NCBI GenBank assembly: GCA_963849635.1
Contig: CAWKIA010000019.1
Span: 186,001 to 250,000, forward strand
Reading direction: 5' to 3'
DNA from: CAVRUD01 sp963849635
GTDB lineage: Bacteria > Chloroflexota > Chloroflexia > Thermomicrobiales > UBA6265
Length of the DNA: 64,000 nt
Part shown: positions 8,029-16,164 of the stretch, piece after piece
Layout: the number at the start of each line of letters is the position of its first letter
How positions within the stretch are numbered: position 1 is the first letter of the stretch
Position numbers and translations under genes: made by a program
Notes under the pieces: model-generated
Database searches by the model: none
Told to the model about the DNA's origin: nothing
Seen by the model: the letters and a program-made list of their open reading frames with translations, nothing else

Positions 8029-9156
8029 TTAGAAGTCGAAGTTGTCGATGTTCTCGGCGTTGAAGGTGTAGGGCGGGCCGAGGATGACGACACCGCCTTC
8101 GCCGACGGTGTAGGAGCCGAGGCGACCAGCGGTGAAGGTGTCGCCGGGGGCGCCGGTGATCTCGCCGTTGACCAGGGCGATGGCGGCGTAGTAGGTCAGG
8201 TAGTAGAGATCGGTTGGGTTCCAGAGGGCGAATTCCTGGACGGTGCCGTCCTTGATGAACTCGCGCATCTCGTTCGGCAGACCCAGGCCGGTCAGGGCGA
8301 CATCGGTGCGGCCCTCGTCTCGGAGAGCAGCGGCGGCGTTCTTGATGCCGACCGTGGTCGGGGAGACGATGCCCTTGAGGTCGGGGTAGGCGGTGAGGAG
8401 CTCAATGGTCTTGTCGTAGCTCTTGCCGTCTTCGTCATCGCCGTAGGCGACTTCGACAAGGTCGATGTTCTCATACCCGGGCTTGGTGAGTTCATCCTTC
8501 ATGAACTCGATCCAGGCGTTCTGGTTGGTAGCGGTGCTGGCGGCAGAGAGCACGGCGATCTCGCCTTCGCAGCCGATCAGGCGGGCGATGTCGCGAATCT
8601 GGTCGCGCCCGATCTCCTCGGAGTTGGCCGAGTTGACGAAGAGGTCCCGAGCATCCGGGGCGACATCGGAGTCGAAGCTGACGACCTTAATGCCCTGGGT
8701 CCGGGCTTCGTTCAGGGCCGGAGCGAGGGCGTTCGGATCGTTGCCGGAGACGGCGATGGCGGAGACGCCCTGCTGCGTCAGCGTCTGGATGAAGGTGACC
8801 TGTTCAGCGGCGTTCGGGGTGTCCGGCCCGACCTGCTCGGTGGTGCCGCCCAACTCGGCGGCGGCCTCTTCGGCGCCACGGAAGTTGGAGGCGAAGTAGG
8901 CGTTGACGACGTCCTTGGGCAGGAAGGCGACGTGGGCGCCGTTTGCGCTGGCGCCGCCGGCCGCGGGCGAGGCCGCTCCTCCAGCGTCCGCGGCCGGTGA
9001 ACCCGCCGCGCTGCCAGCGTCGGTGGCGCAGTCGGCACCCTGAGCGCGGGCAGTCGTCAGGCGCGGCCCTGAGCCGACGCCGAACGCGAAGGCCGGTAGG
9101 CAGAGGCCCAAGATTAGGAGCAGGCGGATGGGGCTCGCGAGGGTACGGATCGTCAT
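8029..9156 (-). CDS. Sugar ABC transporter substrate-binding protein (RhaS-like)
   Basis: Periplasmic-binding-protein type I (ribose-binding fold) lipoprotein/secreted protein of 375 aa. Signal peptide at residues 1-37 (LLLILGLCLPAFAFGVGS), then an Ala/Gly/Ser-rich spacer, then the sugar-binding fold: NAYFASNFRGAEEAAAELGG, AIAVSGNDPNAL and the late VILGPPYTFNAENIDNFDF. This last motif and the NDP-AL pattern are what rhamnose-binding RhaS proteins show; AI-2 binder LsrB is the nearest alternative. ATG 9156 follows a perfect GAGGAGG site. It is the last gene of the four-gene importer operon; no rhamnose isomerase or kinase is in view, so the ligand stays open. Confidence 0.88.
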   Translation of the reverse strand: MTIRTLASPIRLLLILGLCLPAFAFGVGSGPRLTTARAQGADCATDAGSAAGSPAADAGGAASPAAGGASANGAHVAFLPKDVVNAYFASNFRGAEEAAAELGGTTEQVGPDTPNAAEQVTFIQTLTQQGVSAIAVSGNDPNALAPALNEARTQGIKVVSFDSDVAPDARDLFVNSANSEEIGRDQIRDIARLIGCEGEIAVLSAASTATNQNAWIEFMKDELTKPGYENIDLVEVAYGDDEDGKSYDKTIELLTAYPDLKGIVSPTTVGIKNAAAALRDEGRTDVALTGLGLPNEMREFIKDGTVQEFALWNPTDLYYLTYYAAIALVNGEITGAPGDTFTAGRLGSYTVGEGGVVILGPPYTFNAENIDNFDF

Positions 9157-9271
9157 TGACTCCTCCTCAGCACAGATGTTGGACGCGACCGGTCGGTCTT
9201 CGGAATCTGATCCTTGGTACCGGGGCCAAACGAAACGGATTCCTCCTTTCCACATGCTCCCTTTCGGGCGG

Positions 9272-10270
9272 TCAATCGCCAGCGGCCGGGCGTGGAGCGG
9301 GTCTGCTCGAGCGCCTGACTGCGGCGATGCGACGAGTGATGTTCGGGAGGAGGACGGAGAGGATGAGCAGGCTGCCAATGGCGATGCTCTGAATCTCGGG
9401 GTTGGATGAATTGAGGTTGAGAACATTGCGCAGGGTGGCGACGACCGCGAGCGACAAGGCCACGCCGAATAGGGTGCCACGGCCGCCGAAGATGCTGACG
9501 CCACCCAGGAGAACCGCCGCGATCACGTCTAATTCGAAGCCAACGGCGTTGTCGGCTCGGGACGATGAGACCCTGGCTGTGAACATGATCCCGGCCAGCG
9601 AAGCCACGACGCCGGAGACAATGAAGAGCCAGAGTTTTACACGGGCCACTCGGATCGCCGAGAAGCGAGCCGCCTCGGCGTTTGCCCCGATCGCGTAGAT
9701 CTGGCGGCCGATCCAGGCACGGTGGAGCACGACGGCGAAGATCGCCAGCAAGGGCAAGAAGACCAGCGTCGTCCAGGGGAGGCGCGTGCCCGAGATCGTG
9801 CCGAAGCCGAACTCGGTGAAGTTCGCGGGGTAGTCGGAGACGGCGCTGTCGCCCAGGATCACGTAGGCCAGGCCACGGTAGAGGGAGAGCGTGCCCAGGG
9901 TCACGACCAGCGATGGGAGCCCGAGCCGGGTGACGCACAGGCCGTTGAGGAGGCCGGCGGCCGCGCCGACCAGCAGGGTGATGGCGATGCAAAGCCAGAG
10001 GGGCAGTCCGGCCTCCCAGGTTTTGCCCAGGACGGCGCTGGCGAGGCCGAGAATCGAGGCGACCGACAGGTCGATCTCGCCGGCGATGATGATCAGCGTC
10101 ATGGGCAGGGCCATGACCGCCTTCTCCATCGCCACGCCGAGGATAATCGTCAGGTTGGAGCCCTCGAAGAAGACGTCCGAAGTCAGGGTGCCGGAGATGA
10201 TCACCGCTGCCAGGAGAGCAGCCAACAGGGTCTCCCAGCGCATGATGACACTGTTCACGCGGGCGTTCAT
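9272..10270 (-). CDS. Sugar ABC transporter permease 2 (RhaQ-like)
   Basis: BPD_transp_2 permease of 332 aa with about nine hydrophobic helices. The family signature is present: LIIIAGEIDLSVASILGLASAV near residues 60-80, GLCVTRLGLPSLVVTLGTLSLYRGL, and AIGANAEAARFSAIRVARVK facing the ATPase. The typical AAVLLGGVSIFGGRGTLFGV follows. ATG 10270 overlaps the upstream permease stop (ATGA), so the two are made in equal amounts and probably form a heterodimer. A 115-nt gap then leads to the binding protein. Confidence 0.9.
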   Translation of the reverse strand: MNARVNSVIMRWETLLAALLAAVIISGTLTSDVFFEGSNLTIILGVAMEKAVMALPMTLIIIAGEIDLSVASILGLASAVLGKTWEAGLPLWLCIAITLLVGAAAGLLNGLCVTRLGLPSLVVTLGTLSLYRGLAYVILGDSAVSDYPANFTEFGFGTISGTRLPWTTLVFLPLLAIFAVVLHRAWIGRQIYAIGANAEAARFSAIRVARVKLWLFIVSGVVASLAGIMFTARVSSSRADNAVGFELDVIAAVLLGGVSIFGGRGTLFGVALSLAVVATLRNVLNLNSSNPEIQSIAIGSLLILSVLLPNITRRIAAVRRSSRPAPRPAAGD

Positions 10271-11328
10271 CGTTGCCGCCTCGCGCGCAGGATCTCCTGG
10301 AGCCGCTTGATGATGAGGAGATCGAGGGTGACTGCAATCAGGATGGCGGCGCCTGAGATCGCCTGGAGCCAGAACGCGTTGAGGCGGAGGATGGTCAGGG
10401 CGTTCTGGATCATGCCGAGAAAGATGGCGCCCAGGATCGCCCCGAGCACGGTGCCGGAGCCGCCGAAGATGTTGACACCGCCGAGGACAACGGCGGCGAC
10501 GACGAGCAGCTCGTAGCCGGTGGCCGCCCGGGCGTCGACGGATGGGAACCTCGCCCCCCAGAGAATGCCGCCGGCCGCGGCCATGATGCCGCAGGCGACG
10601 AAGGCGGAGAAGACGAGGCGATCGACAGGAAGCCCGGCCAGGCGGGCGGCCTCCGGATTGGAGCCGACCGCGTAAAGCTCGCGGCCGGAGCGGGTGGTGC
10701 GCAGGATGTAGCCAACGACCAGGGCGGCGCCCGCGGCTACCAGGATCGGGGTGGGGATGCCGAGTGGCCGGGAGAGGGCGATCTGGCGGAAGTCCGGCGG
10801 GACTTCTGATGCGGTCACCAGCTCGCCACCGCCGATCGCGAAGGTCAGGCCGCGAAAGATATAGAGCGTGCCCAGGGTCGCGACGATGGCGGGGACGCCG
10901 CCGAGCGTGACCAGGGTGCCGTTGACGGCGCCGAGTCCGGCGCCGATGAGCAGGCCGATGAGGACGGCCAGCCAGATGGGGAAATCGGGATTGGCACGGA
11001 AGATGTCGCGGACGACGTAGGCGACCAGGCCGACCGTCGAGGCGACGGAAAGGTCGACGTTGCGCGTGAGGACGACCAGGGTCTGGCCGACGGCGACGAC
11101 GGCGATGATCGAGACCGAAACCAGGATTTGGCGGATGTTGCCCGTGCTGAGGTAACGCGGGGCCTGGACGCCGACGATGACGACGACCGCGGCCAGGGCA
11201 ATGAGCAGTCCCGCTTCGCGCACTCGACCGACCAGATCGACCAACCGGCCGGCGCCGGACGAAAAGGCGCCTCGGGCAGATGGCACACTCGGCGGCAGCA
11301 ACTCGCCGGGCTGGCTAGGCGCTGACAT
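10267..11328 (-). CDS. Sugar ABC transporter permease 1 (RhaP-like)
   Basis: Second BPD_transp_2 permease, 353 aa. After a proline-rich cytoplasmic N-terminus (about 30 residues) come eight to ten hydrophobic helices. Signature blocks are VVLTRNVDLSVASTVGLVAYV, TLVTLGGVPAIVATLGTLYIFRGL, AVGSNPEAARLAGLPVDRL and VVLGGVNIFGGSGTVLGA. It pairs with the next permease. ATG 11328 lies 14 nt inside the ATPase gene, showing translational coupling. Confidence 0.9.
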   Translation of the reverse strand: MSAPSQPGELLPPSVPSARGAFSSGAGRLVDLVGRVREAGLLIALAAVVVIVGVQAPRYLSTGNIRQILVSVSIIAVVAVGQTLVVLTRNVDLSVASTVGLVAYVVRDIFRANPDFPIWLAVLIGLLIGAGLGAVNGTLVTLGGVPAIVATLGTLYIFRGLTFAIGGGELVTASEVPPDFRQIALSRPLGIPTPILVAAGAALVVGYILRTTRSGRELYAVGSNPEAARLAGLPVDRLVFSAFVACGIMAAAGGILWGARFPSVDARAATGYELLVVAAVVLGGVNIFGGSGTVLGAILGAIFLGMIQNALTILRLNAFWLQAISGAAILIAVTLDLLIIKRLQEILRARRQR

Positions 11329-12913
11329 CGACGGCTCCGGGGGCGGATGGGGTCAGTTCGGGCATCGGCATCAGCGGCCGCTGACCGGTGGCGGCGAACA
11401 TCACCTGCTCCTGCGTGGCTTCGGCTCGGGTGAACTCGCCACTGAGGCGCCCTTCGTGCATGACGAGGACGCGATCGGCCATGCCCAGAATCTCGGGCAA
11501 TTCGCTCGAGATGAGGAGGATGGCAAGGCCCTGCGTGGCGAGGTGGGAGATGGCACGGTGGACCTCGGCCTTTGAGCCGATGTCGATGCCCCGAGTCGGC
11601 TCGTCCAGGATGAGGACTTTGGGGCCGGTCGCCAGCCATTTGGCCAGAACGACCTTCTGCTGGTTCCCGCCGGAGAGCGCCGCCGCGATCTGGGTGACGC
11701 TTGGGGTTTTGACCTGGAGACGCTCGGCGTAGCCGGTCGCCAGTGCTCGCTCCTTGCCCCGGTCGAGGATGCCGAACCGGCTGAGCCGAGGCAGGATCGG
11801 CATGGCGATGTTGGCGGAGATTGGGAAGTCCAGGACCAGCCCTTCAGCGTGGCGATCTTCGGGGACGAAGCCGATGCCGTAGCGCATGGCGGCGGAGGGC
11901 GACGAGATTGTGACGGGTTCGCCGCCGATCCTGATTTCGCCGGTTGCCCGGTCGATGCCGAAGATCGCGCGGGCGACCTCGCTGCGGCCCGCCCCGACGA
12001 GGCCAAACAGACCGAGAATCTCGCCGGAGCGCAAGGAGAAGCTCACGTCGCGGAAGACGCCCGGCCGGGTGAGACCGGCTACTTCGAGGACGGACTCGCC
12101 GATCGCGGCCTCCTCCTTGGGGAAGAGGGCATCGAGGCGGCGGCCGACCATGTGGCGAATAGTGGCATCGATAGTGAGTGCCGAGGCGGGAGCGGTGATG
12201 ACGAGACTGCCGTCACGTAGGACGGTGACACGGTCGGAGAGGGCGAAGATCTCATCCAGGCGGTGGGAGACGAACAGGATCGCGACTCCCTGCAACCGGA
12301 GCTGACGGGCGATCGAGAACAGGCGATCGACCTCGCGGGCCGAGAGCGAAGCGGTCGGCTCGTCCATGACCAGGACGCGGGCATGGAGCGAGAGCGCTTT
12401 GGCGATTTCGACCAGCTGCTGATCGGCGACGGAGAGCCCGCGGACAGGCGTAGCCGGTGAAAAGGCGGCGCCCAGCGGAGTCAGGAGGGCGGCAACCTCG
12501 CGGGCCATGCGCCGCCGGTCGATCCGACCGATCCTGTCCGTCGGCTGGCGGCCCATGAAGATGTTCTCGGCGACGTCCAGGTCGGGGTAGAGGGTGGGGT
12601 GCTGATGAATGACGGCGATGCCGTGGCGGCGGGCGTCCAGCGGGCCGTGCAGAACGAGGTCTTGGCCGTCGAGTTGGAGGTCACCCTCGTCGGGCTGATG
12701 GATGCCGGCGAGCAGCTTGACCAGGGTGCTTTTGCCGGCGCCGTTCTCGCCGACGAGCGCGTGGACCTCGCCCGGGTAGAGCGCCAAATCGACGCCGCGC
12801 AGCGCCTGGACGGCGCCGAAGCGCTTGGCGATACCGCGCATGGCGACCACAGGCTCCGCCGGAAGCAGCGTTGGCGATTCCTGAAGTGGCGCTGATGGAT
12901 CAATCTGACTCAC
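11315..12913 (-). CDS. Sugar ABC transporter ATP-binding protein (double ATPase, RhaT-like)
   Basis: Fused tandem ATPase of 532 aa that powers the ribose/rhamnose-type importer. The first half has Walker A GENGAGKST, signature LSVADQQLVEIAKAL and Walker B VLVMDEPTASL. The second half has a degenerate Walker A GLVGAGRSE, the signature LSGGNQQKVVLAKWL and Walker B VLILDEPTRGID, as usual in this class where the second site hydrolyses poorly. I set the start at GTG 12913 with GGCGGGGAT upstream; the frame is open to 13084 but the extra residues are unrelated to the family. First gene of the leftward operon. Confidence 0.9.
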   Translation of the reverse strand: MSQIDPSAPLQESPTLLPAEPVVAMRGIAKRFGAVQALRGVDLALYPGEVHALVGENGAGKSTLVKLLAGIHQPDEGDLQLDGQDLVLHGPLDARRHGIAVIHQHPTLYPDLDVAENIFMGRQPTDRIGRIDRRRMAREVAALLTPLGAAFSPATPVRGLSVADQQLVEIAKALSLHARVLVMDEPTASLSAREVDRLFSIARQLRLQGVAILFVSHRLDEIFALSDRVTVLRDGSLVITAPASALTIDATIRHMVGRRLDALFPKEEAAIGESVLEVAGLTRPGVFRDVSFSLRSGEILGLFGLVGAGRSEVARAIFGIDRATGEIRIGGEPVTISSPSAAMRYGIGFVPEDRHAEGLVLDFPISANIAMPILPRLSRFGILDRGKERALATGYAERLQVKTPSVTQIAAALSGGNQQKVVLAKWLATGPKVLILDEPTRGIDIGSKAEVHRAISHLATQGLAILLISSELPEILGMADRVLVMHEGRLSGEFTRAEATQEQVMFAATGQRPLMPMPELTPSAPGAVDVSA

Positions 12914-13118
12914 GTCATCCCCGCCAGGATGGCGCTTCGGCGCGCCTGAATCTGGGTAACGAACTCCGTGGTCCGCTCGATCGACGTGGTGGTCGGGTGA
13001 GCCCGCGCAGGATAGCGATGCGCCGAGAGGAGCGCAAGAGGCGGACTGGTCGCCTGAGTTGGGACATCCAAGTGGGCGGCGCACGCGGCCTACGACTTAT
13101 CAGTTTGGTGAACGAGCT

Positions 13119-13181
13119 TCAAAGCAAGGTGCCGCCGTCGACAGATCCAGGGATGAGCGGCCGACGGTCACTCGTTACCGA
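13119..13181 (-). pseudogene. Possible remnant of an SDR C-terminus
   Basis: On the minus strand, 20 codons read SVTSDRRPLIPGSVDGGTLL and then stop (13121-13119). The SD...GS-VDGG-TLL pattern is the usual end of short-chain dehydrogenases. Nothing upstream in any frame extends the match, so if real it is a leftover fragment of a deleted gene. It lies in the 618-bp gap between the two divergent operons. Confidence 0.3.
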
Positions 13182-13318
13182 GCGAGGAGATGTAGCTCGT
13201 CATAACACCAAGCGGTCGTGGGAGGAGGAAGCACAGGACAGTTGGTTGGCAGATCTACAACGGTGCGAAATGGGCACGGCAGCGATAGTGCTGGCTTGTT
13301 TTTGGACCGATTGACCGC

Positions 13319-13347
13319 TTGACACAGGGCGGATTGCCCGATAGGGT
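13319..13347 (+). promoter_or_regulatory. Sigma70-type promoter of the catabolic island
   Basis: TTGACA (13319-13324), 17-nt spacer, TAGGGT (13342-13347). The -35 box is perfect and the -10 keeps the TA...T frame. It points toward the VOC gene at 13532, leaving a leader of about 175 nt that contains an operator-like palindrome and a strong hairpin. Confidence 0.6.
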
Positions 13348-13348
13348 G

Positions 13349-13374
13349 TGGTCTACTGGTCAACCAATATACCA
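13349..13374. promoter_or_regulatory. Nested-palindrome operator candidate
   Basis: A 26-bp two-fold symmetric site with layout TGGT-N4-TGGTCAACCA-N4-ACCA. It begins 2 nt after the -10 box, so a protein bound here would cover the transcription start. TGGT/ACCA half sites are typical of FadR/UxuR-type GntR repressors, and a gene for one lies at 22672. Confidence 0.6.
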
Positions 13375-13440
13375 ACACATGGGGACGCGCCACGGGCGCT
13401 GGGGTGGGGAGAGCCGCCGGGAACGGCGGTCCAGGCAAAT

Positions 13441-13474
13441 CACCGGCCGCCGCGGAGACCCGCGGCGGCCGGTG
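13441..13474 (+). terminator. Strong leader hairpin ahead of VOC gene
   Basis: A perfect 15-bp GC stem (CACCGGCCGCCGCGG at 13441-13455 with its complement at 13460-13474) and a 4-nt loop AGAC. It lies inside the predicted leader, 58 nt before the first start codon. With no U-run it may be an attenuator, an mRNA-stabilising stem or a terminator of uncertain direction. Confidence 0.5.
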
Positions 13475-13531
13475 AGGAGCCGCTCTGGGGCGGTCGCACG
13501 GGACAGGCCGTAGGCGTCGCGGGGAGGGCCG

Positions 13532-14023
13532 ATGGCGGAGTCGTCGCCGGTGACGGATGGGTCAGGCGCGCCGGCCGGGGGAGACCTCGTCGATCACGTC
13601 GGGATCGTGGTGCGCGACCTCGATGCCAGCCTCGCCTTTTACCAGGGTGTCCTCGGGTTCGCGCCGTTTGGCCACGAGTCCTTGCCGGACGTCGGCGTGC
13701 GCGTGGTCTACCTCGCGTCCGATCAGCCCGGCAGTACCACCCTCCAACTGGTCGAACCCACCAAGGCCGGACCGCTCATGGACTTTCTGGAATCCGAAGG
13801 CGACGGCTTGCATCACATCTGCCTGGCGGTGGCCGACATTCCGGAAGCGCTGGGGCGGCTGGCTCCGGGAGCGAGTGTCCGGATTGTGGTCGGAGGCCGC
13901 GGCCGGCGCGCCTGCTTTCTGCCGGGGCTGCGCGAAGGGTTGCGCATCGAACTGACCGAGATCGAGCCGTGGGCAGCGCGCCAGGCCTCTCTGTCGCGCC
14001 GAAACGAGGAGGATGGGCGATGA
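13532..14023 (+). CDS. VOC family protein (methylmalonyl-CoA-epimerase-like)
   Basis: Small glyoxalase/VOC-fold protein of 163 aa made of two beta-alpha-beta-beta-beta units. Metal-ligand positions seen are DHVGIVVRDLD (His near residue 21), a Gln in TTLQLVEP, and LHHICLAVADI (His in the second half), with Glu in IELTEIE at the end. This order fits methylmalonyl-CoA epimerase or a sugar-acid lactone/dioxygenase relative. ATG 13532 has GGGGAGGG upstream. The stop overlaps the SDR start (ATGA), so it opens the island operon, where an epimerase or isomerase role in the sugar-acid route is possible. Confidence 0.78.
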   Translation: MAESSPVTDGSGAPAGGDLVDHVGIVVRDLDASLAFYQGVLGFAPFGHESLPDVGVRVVYLASDQPGSTTLQLVEPTKAGPLMDFLESEGDGLHHICLAVADIPEALGRLAPGASVRIVVGGRGRRACFLPGLREGLRIELTEIEPWAARQASLSRRNEEDGR

Positions 14024-14796
14024 CCAACGGTGCGAGTGGAGGGCGGTTGGCGGGTAAGGTCGCGGTCGTGACCGGGGCGGGCAGCGGCATTGGCGAGGGG
14101 ACGGCTCGCGCCTTCGTGCGAGAGGGCGCGTCCGTCGGGTTGCTCGACCGGAATGAGGCGGCGATCACCGCGCTGGCGGCCGAACTGGGCGAAGCAGCCT
14201 ATGCCCTCCCATGCGACGTGACCGACGAAGCCAGTGTCGAGGCCGCCTTCGCCACAGTCCGGGAGCGACACGGGCGGCTCGATGTGCTGGCCACCTACGC
14301 GGCGGTGCAACTGATTGGCGAGGACGCGCCGGTCGATCAGCTGCCGCTTGACGTCTGGCAGCGGACGATCGCCGTTAACCTGACCGGTGTCTATCTCTGC
14401 TGCAAACATGGCGTCCGACTGATGAAGGTCAGCGGCGATGGCGGCAGTGTGATCAACTGCGGCTCGCCCACTGGATTGACGATGTGCGGCGCGGGCTGGC
14501 ATGCCTACGCCTCGTCGAAAGCCGGGGTGATGTCGATGACGCGGGTCATGGCGGCCGATTATGCAAAGGACAAGATCCGGGTCAACGGGATCGTCCCTGG
14601 GACGATTGAGACGACCCTGACCCGAAAGCTGACCGAAGACCCGGAGACAAGGGCGCAACTGACCGCGCTTCACCCAATAGGGCGGATCGGGACACCGGAG
14701 GACATGGCCGGAATTGCCGTTTTCCTGGCCTCGGACGAGTCGACATTTGCCACGGGCGCGCATTTCCATGTCGACGGTGGCATTTCGGTGCGATAG
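14020..14796 (+). CDS. SDR family oxidoreductase
   Basis: Classical short-chain dehydrogenase of 258 aa. NAD(P)-binding TGAGSGIG at residues 18-25, Asp near 43 (LLDRNEA) suggesting NAD preference, catalytic Ser149 and the YASSK pair Tyr163/Lys167, and the C-terminal VDGG. The usual NNAG structural motif after strand 4 is changed to ATYAAV, so the asparagine of the proton relay is missing at its normal place. ATG 14020 overlaps the VOC stop and follows GAGGAGG. Likely oxidises a sugar or sugar-acid hydroxyl in the island pathway. Confidence 0.88.
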   Translation: MTNGASGGRLAGKVAVVTGAGSGIGEGTARAFVREGASVGLLDRNEAAITALAAELGEAAYALPCDVTDEASVEAAFATVRERHGRLDVLATYAAVQLIGEDAPVDQLPLDVWQRTIAVNLTGVYLCCKHGVRLMKVSGDGGSVINCGSPTGLTMCGAGWHAYASSKAGVMSMTRVMAADYAKDKIRVNGIVPGTIETTLTRKLTEDPETRAQLTALHPIGRIGTPEDMAGIAVFLASDESTFATGAHFHVDGGISVR

Positions 14797-14808
14797 GCCG
14801 GAAAGAGA

Positions 14809-14848
14809 CCTCACCCCCTACCCCCTCTCTACTGCGGTGGAGAGGGGC
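14809..14848. repeat. Dispersed repeat, family B (copy 1)
   Basis: About 40 bp, beginning CCTCACCCCCTACCCCCTC and ending in a short hairpin TCTACTGCGGTGGAGA. It starts 13 nt after the SDR stop. Other copies are at 24461, 59181, 59340 and 63545. Confidence 0.85.
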
Positions 14849-14889
14849 GTCAGGCGGCATTGTTGGATGATGAAGGGGATGGTGGAGCG

Positions 14890-15885
14890 ATGGCCGAGGT
14901 CTTTCGGGTGGCGTATGGGCGGGATTTTCTCAAGGCGGACGGCAGCGTCGGCTTCGGTGATATCGGCCAGGCGACATTGGACGCCGCGCCAAACATCAGC
15001 TGGGGTTACCTCGACGAGCGGACGGCTGAGATCACGCCGGAACAGCTCGAAGGGCTTGATGGACTGGTTCTGCTCGGCGGCAGGATCACCACGAGATCGC
15101 TCGAAGGCGCGGATCGGCTGACGATCGTGGCCAGATTCGGGGTGGGCTACGACAACGTCGATATCGCCGCTTGCACCGAGGCCGGGGTGGTGGTGACGAT
15201 CACGCCGGACGGGGTCCGGCGGCCGATGGCCTCGACCATCCTGACGTTCATCCTGGCCCTCTCCCATCGTCTGGTCGAGAAGGACAGGATTACTCGCGCT
15301 GGCGAAGGGTTTGCGCGCAAGCTCGACTACATGGGCGTCGGGCTGACCGGCCGGACGGTCGGCGTGATCGGCGCGGGCAACATCGGCAAGGAGTTTTTTC
15401 GGCTGGCCCAGCCGCTGGAGATGAAGCTCCAGGCACACGATCCGTACGTGAAGGCGGAGGATGTCGCCCACCTGGGCGTGCAATTGGTCGACCTGGAGAC
15501 CCTGCTGCGGACGAGCGACTTCGTGGTCGTCAATTGTCCGCTGACGCCGGAGACCCGGCACCTGGTCAATGCCGAGCGGCTGGGCATGATGAAGCCGACC
15601 GCCTACCTGGTCTCGACCGCCCGCGGCCCGATCGTCGATCAGGTCGCACTCACCGAAGCCCTGACGGCGGGACGCATCGCCGGAGCCGCCCTCGACGTCT
15701 TCGAGGAGGAGCCGGTCGACCCAAGTGACCCGATCTTGACCCTGGAGAACGTGATCGTCGCCCCGCACGCACTGTGCTGGACGGACCAGATGGCACGGGG
15801 CAACGGCGACTCGATCGTAGAGGCGTTGCTTGATGTGGCGTCAGGGCGGAACCCGCGGTATCCGGTCGATCGCTGCGGTTCTTGA
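14890..15885 (+). CDS. D-2-hydroxyacid dehydrogenase (phosphoglycerate dehydrogenase-like)
   Basis: D-isomer-specific NAD-dependent 2-hydroxyacid dehydrogenase of 331 aa. It has the catalytic domain, the Rossmann motif GVIGAGNIGKEFF, and the Arg-Glu-His triad in STARGPIVD, DVFEEEP and APHALCW. ARFGVGYDNVDIAACTEAGV is the usual substrate-loop segment. There is no C-terminal ACT regulatory domain, so it is more like glyoxylate/hydroxypyruvate or sugar-acid reductases than biosynthetic SerA. ATG 14890 has GGTGGAG upstream; the ORF is open to 14860 without support. It sits in the sugar-acid island and probably reduces a 2-keto acid product. Confidence 0.88.
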   Translation: MAEVFRVAYGRDFLKADGSVGFGDIGQATLDAAPNISWGYLDERTAEITPEQLEGLDGLVLLGGRITTRSLEGADRLTIVARFGVGYDNVDIAACTEAGVVVTITPDGVRRPMASTILTFILALSHRLVEKDRITRAGEGFARKLDYMGVGLTGRTVGVIGAGNIGKEFFRLAQPLEMKLQAHDPYVKAEDVAHLGVQLVDLETLLRTSDFVVVNCPLTPETRHLVNAERLGMMKPTAYLVSTARGPIVDQVALTEALTAGRIAGAALDVFEEEPVDPSDPILTLENVIVAPHALCWTDQMARGNGDSIVEALLDVASGRNPRYPVDRCGS

Positions 15886-15929
15886 GAACCCGAAGTTTCT
15901 GGAGAAGTTGCGGAGGAGGCGGGAGATAG

Positions 15930-15980
15930 CCCCCTAACCCCCCGCCCCCTTCCCCCTGTCGCAACAGGGGGAAGGGGGAG
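15930..15980. repeat. Dispersed repeat, family C (copy 1)
   Basis: About 51 bp. The left part reads CCCCCTAACCCCCCGCCC and the right part is a hairpin TTCCCCCTGT...ACAGGGGGAA followed by GGGGGAG. Related copies are at 24372, 41072 and 59252, all between genes. Confidence 0.85.
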
Positions 15981-16014
15981 ACGCGGCGCCAATAGCGCCG
16001 CGATTCGCCGACCC

Positions 16015-16133
16015 GTCATCCTGAGCCTGCGAAGGATCTTGGCGCATTAGCGCCTTCGTGCTCGTTCCGACCGCAGTGTCGGTCAGCGACAAAGGCCGTA
16101 GGCGGCCAAGATCCTTCGCAAGCTCAGGATGAC
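16015..16133. repeat. Long inverted repeat of the GTCATCCTGAGC type (family D)
   Basis: Arms of 28 bp (16015-16042 and 16106-16133), nearly perfect complements, begin GTCATCCTGAGC and run through GCGAAGGATCTTGG. They enclose a 63-nt centre with its own short repeats. This sequence is a widespread bacterial intergenic repeat. It lies just upstream of the aldolase gene. Confidence 0.8.
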
Positions 16134-16164
16134 GGCTTTATTTCTTGACAGAAAGGAAGGTGAC

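Noticed and set aside
7846..9000. A 384-codon rightward ORF over the sugar-binding protein
   Set aside because: Shadow frame of the minus-strand binding-protein gene; the true gene has a signal peptide, a ribosome site and family motifs.
12871..13314. A 147-codon rightward ORF in the divergent gap
   Set aside because: It overlaps the start of the ATPase gene, has no recognisable domain, an odd composition and no ribosome site; the gap is better explained by promoter and operator.
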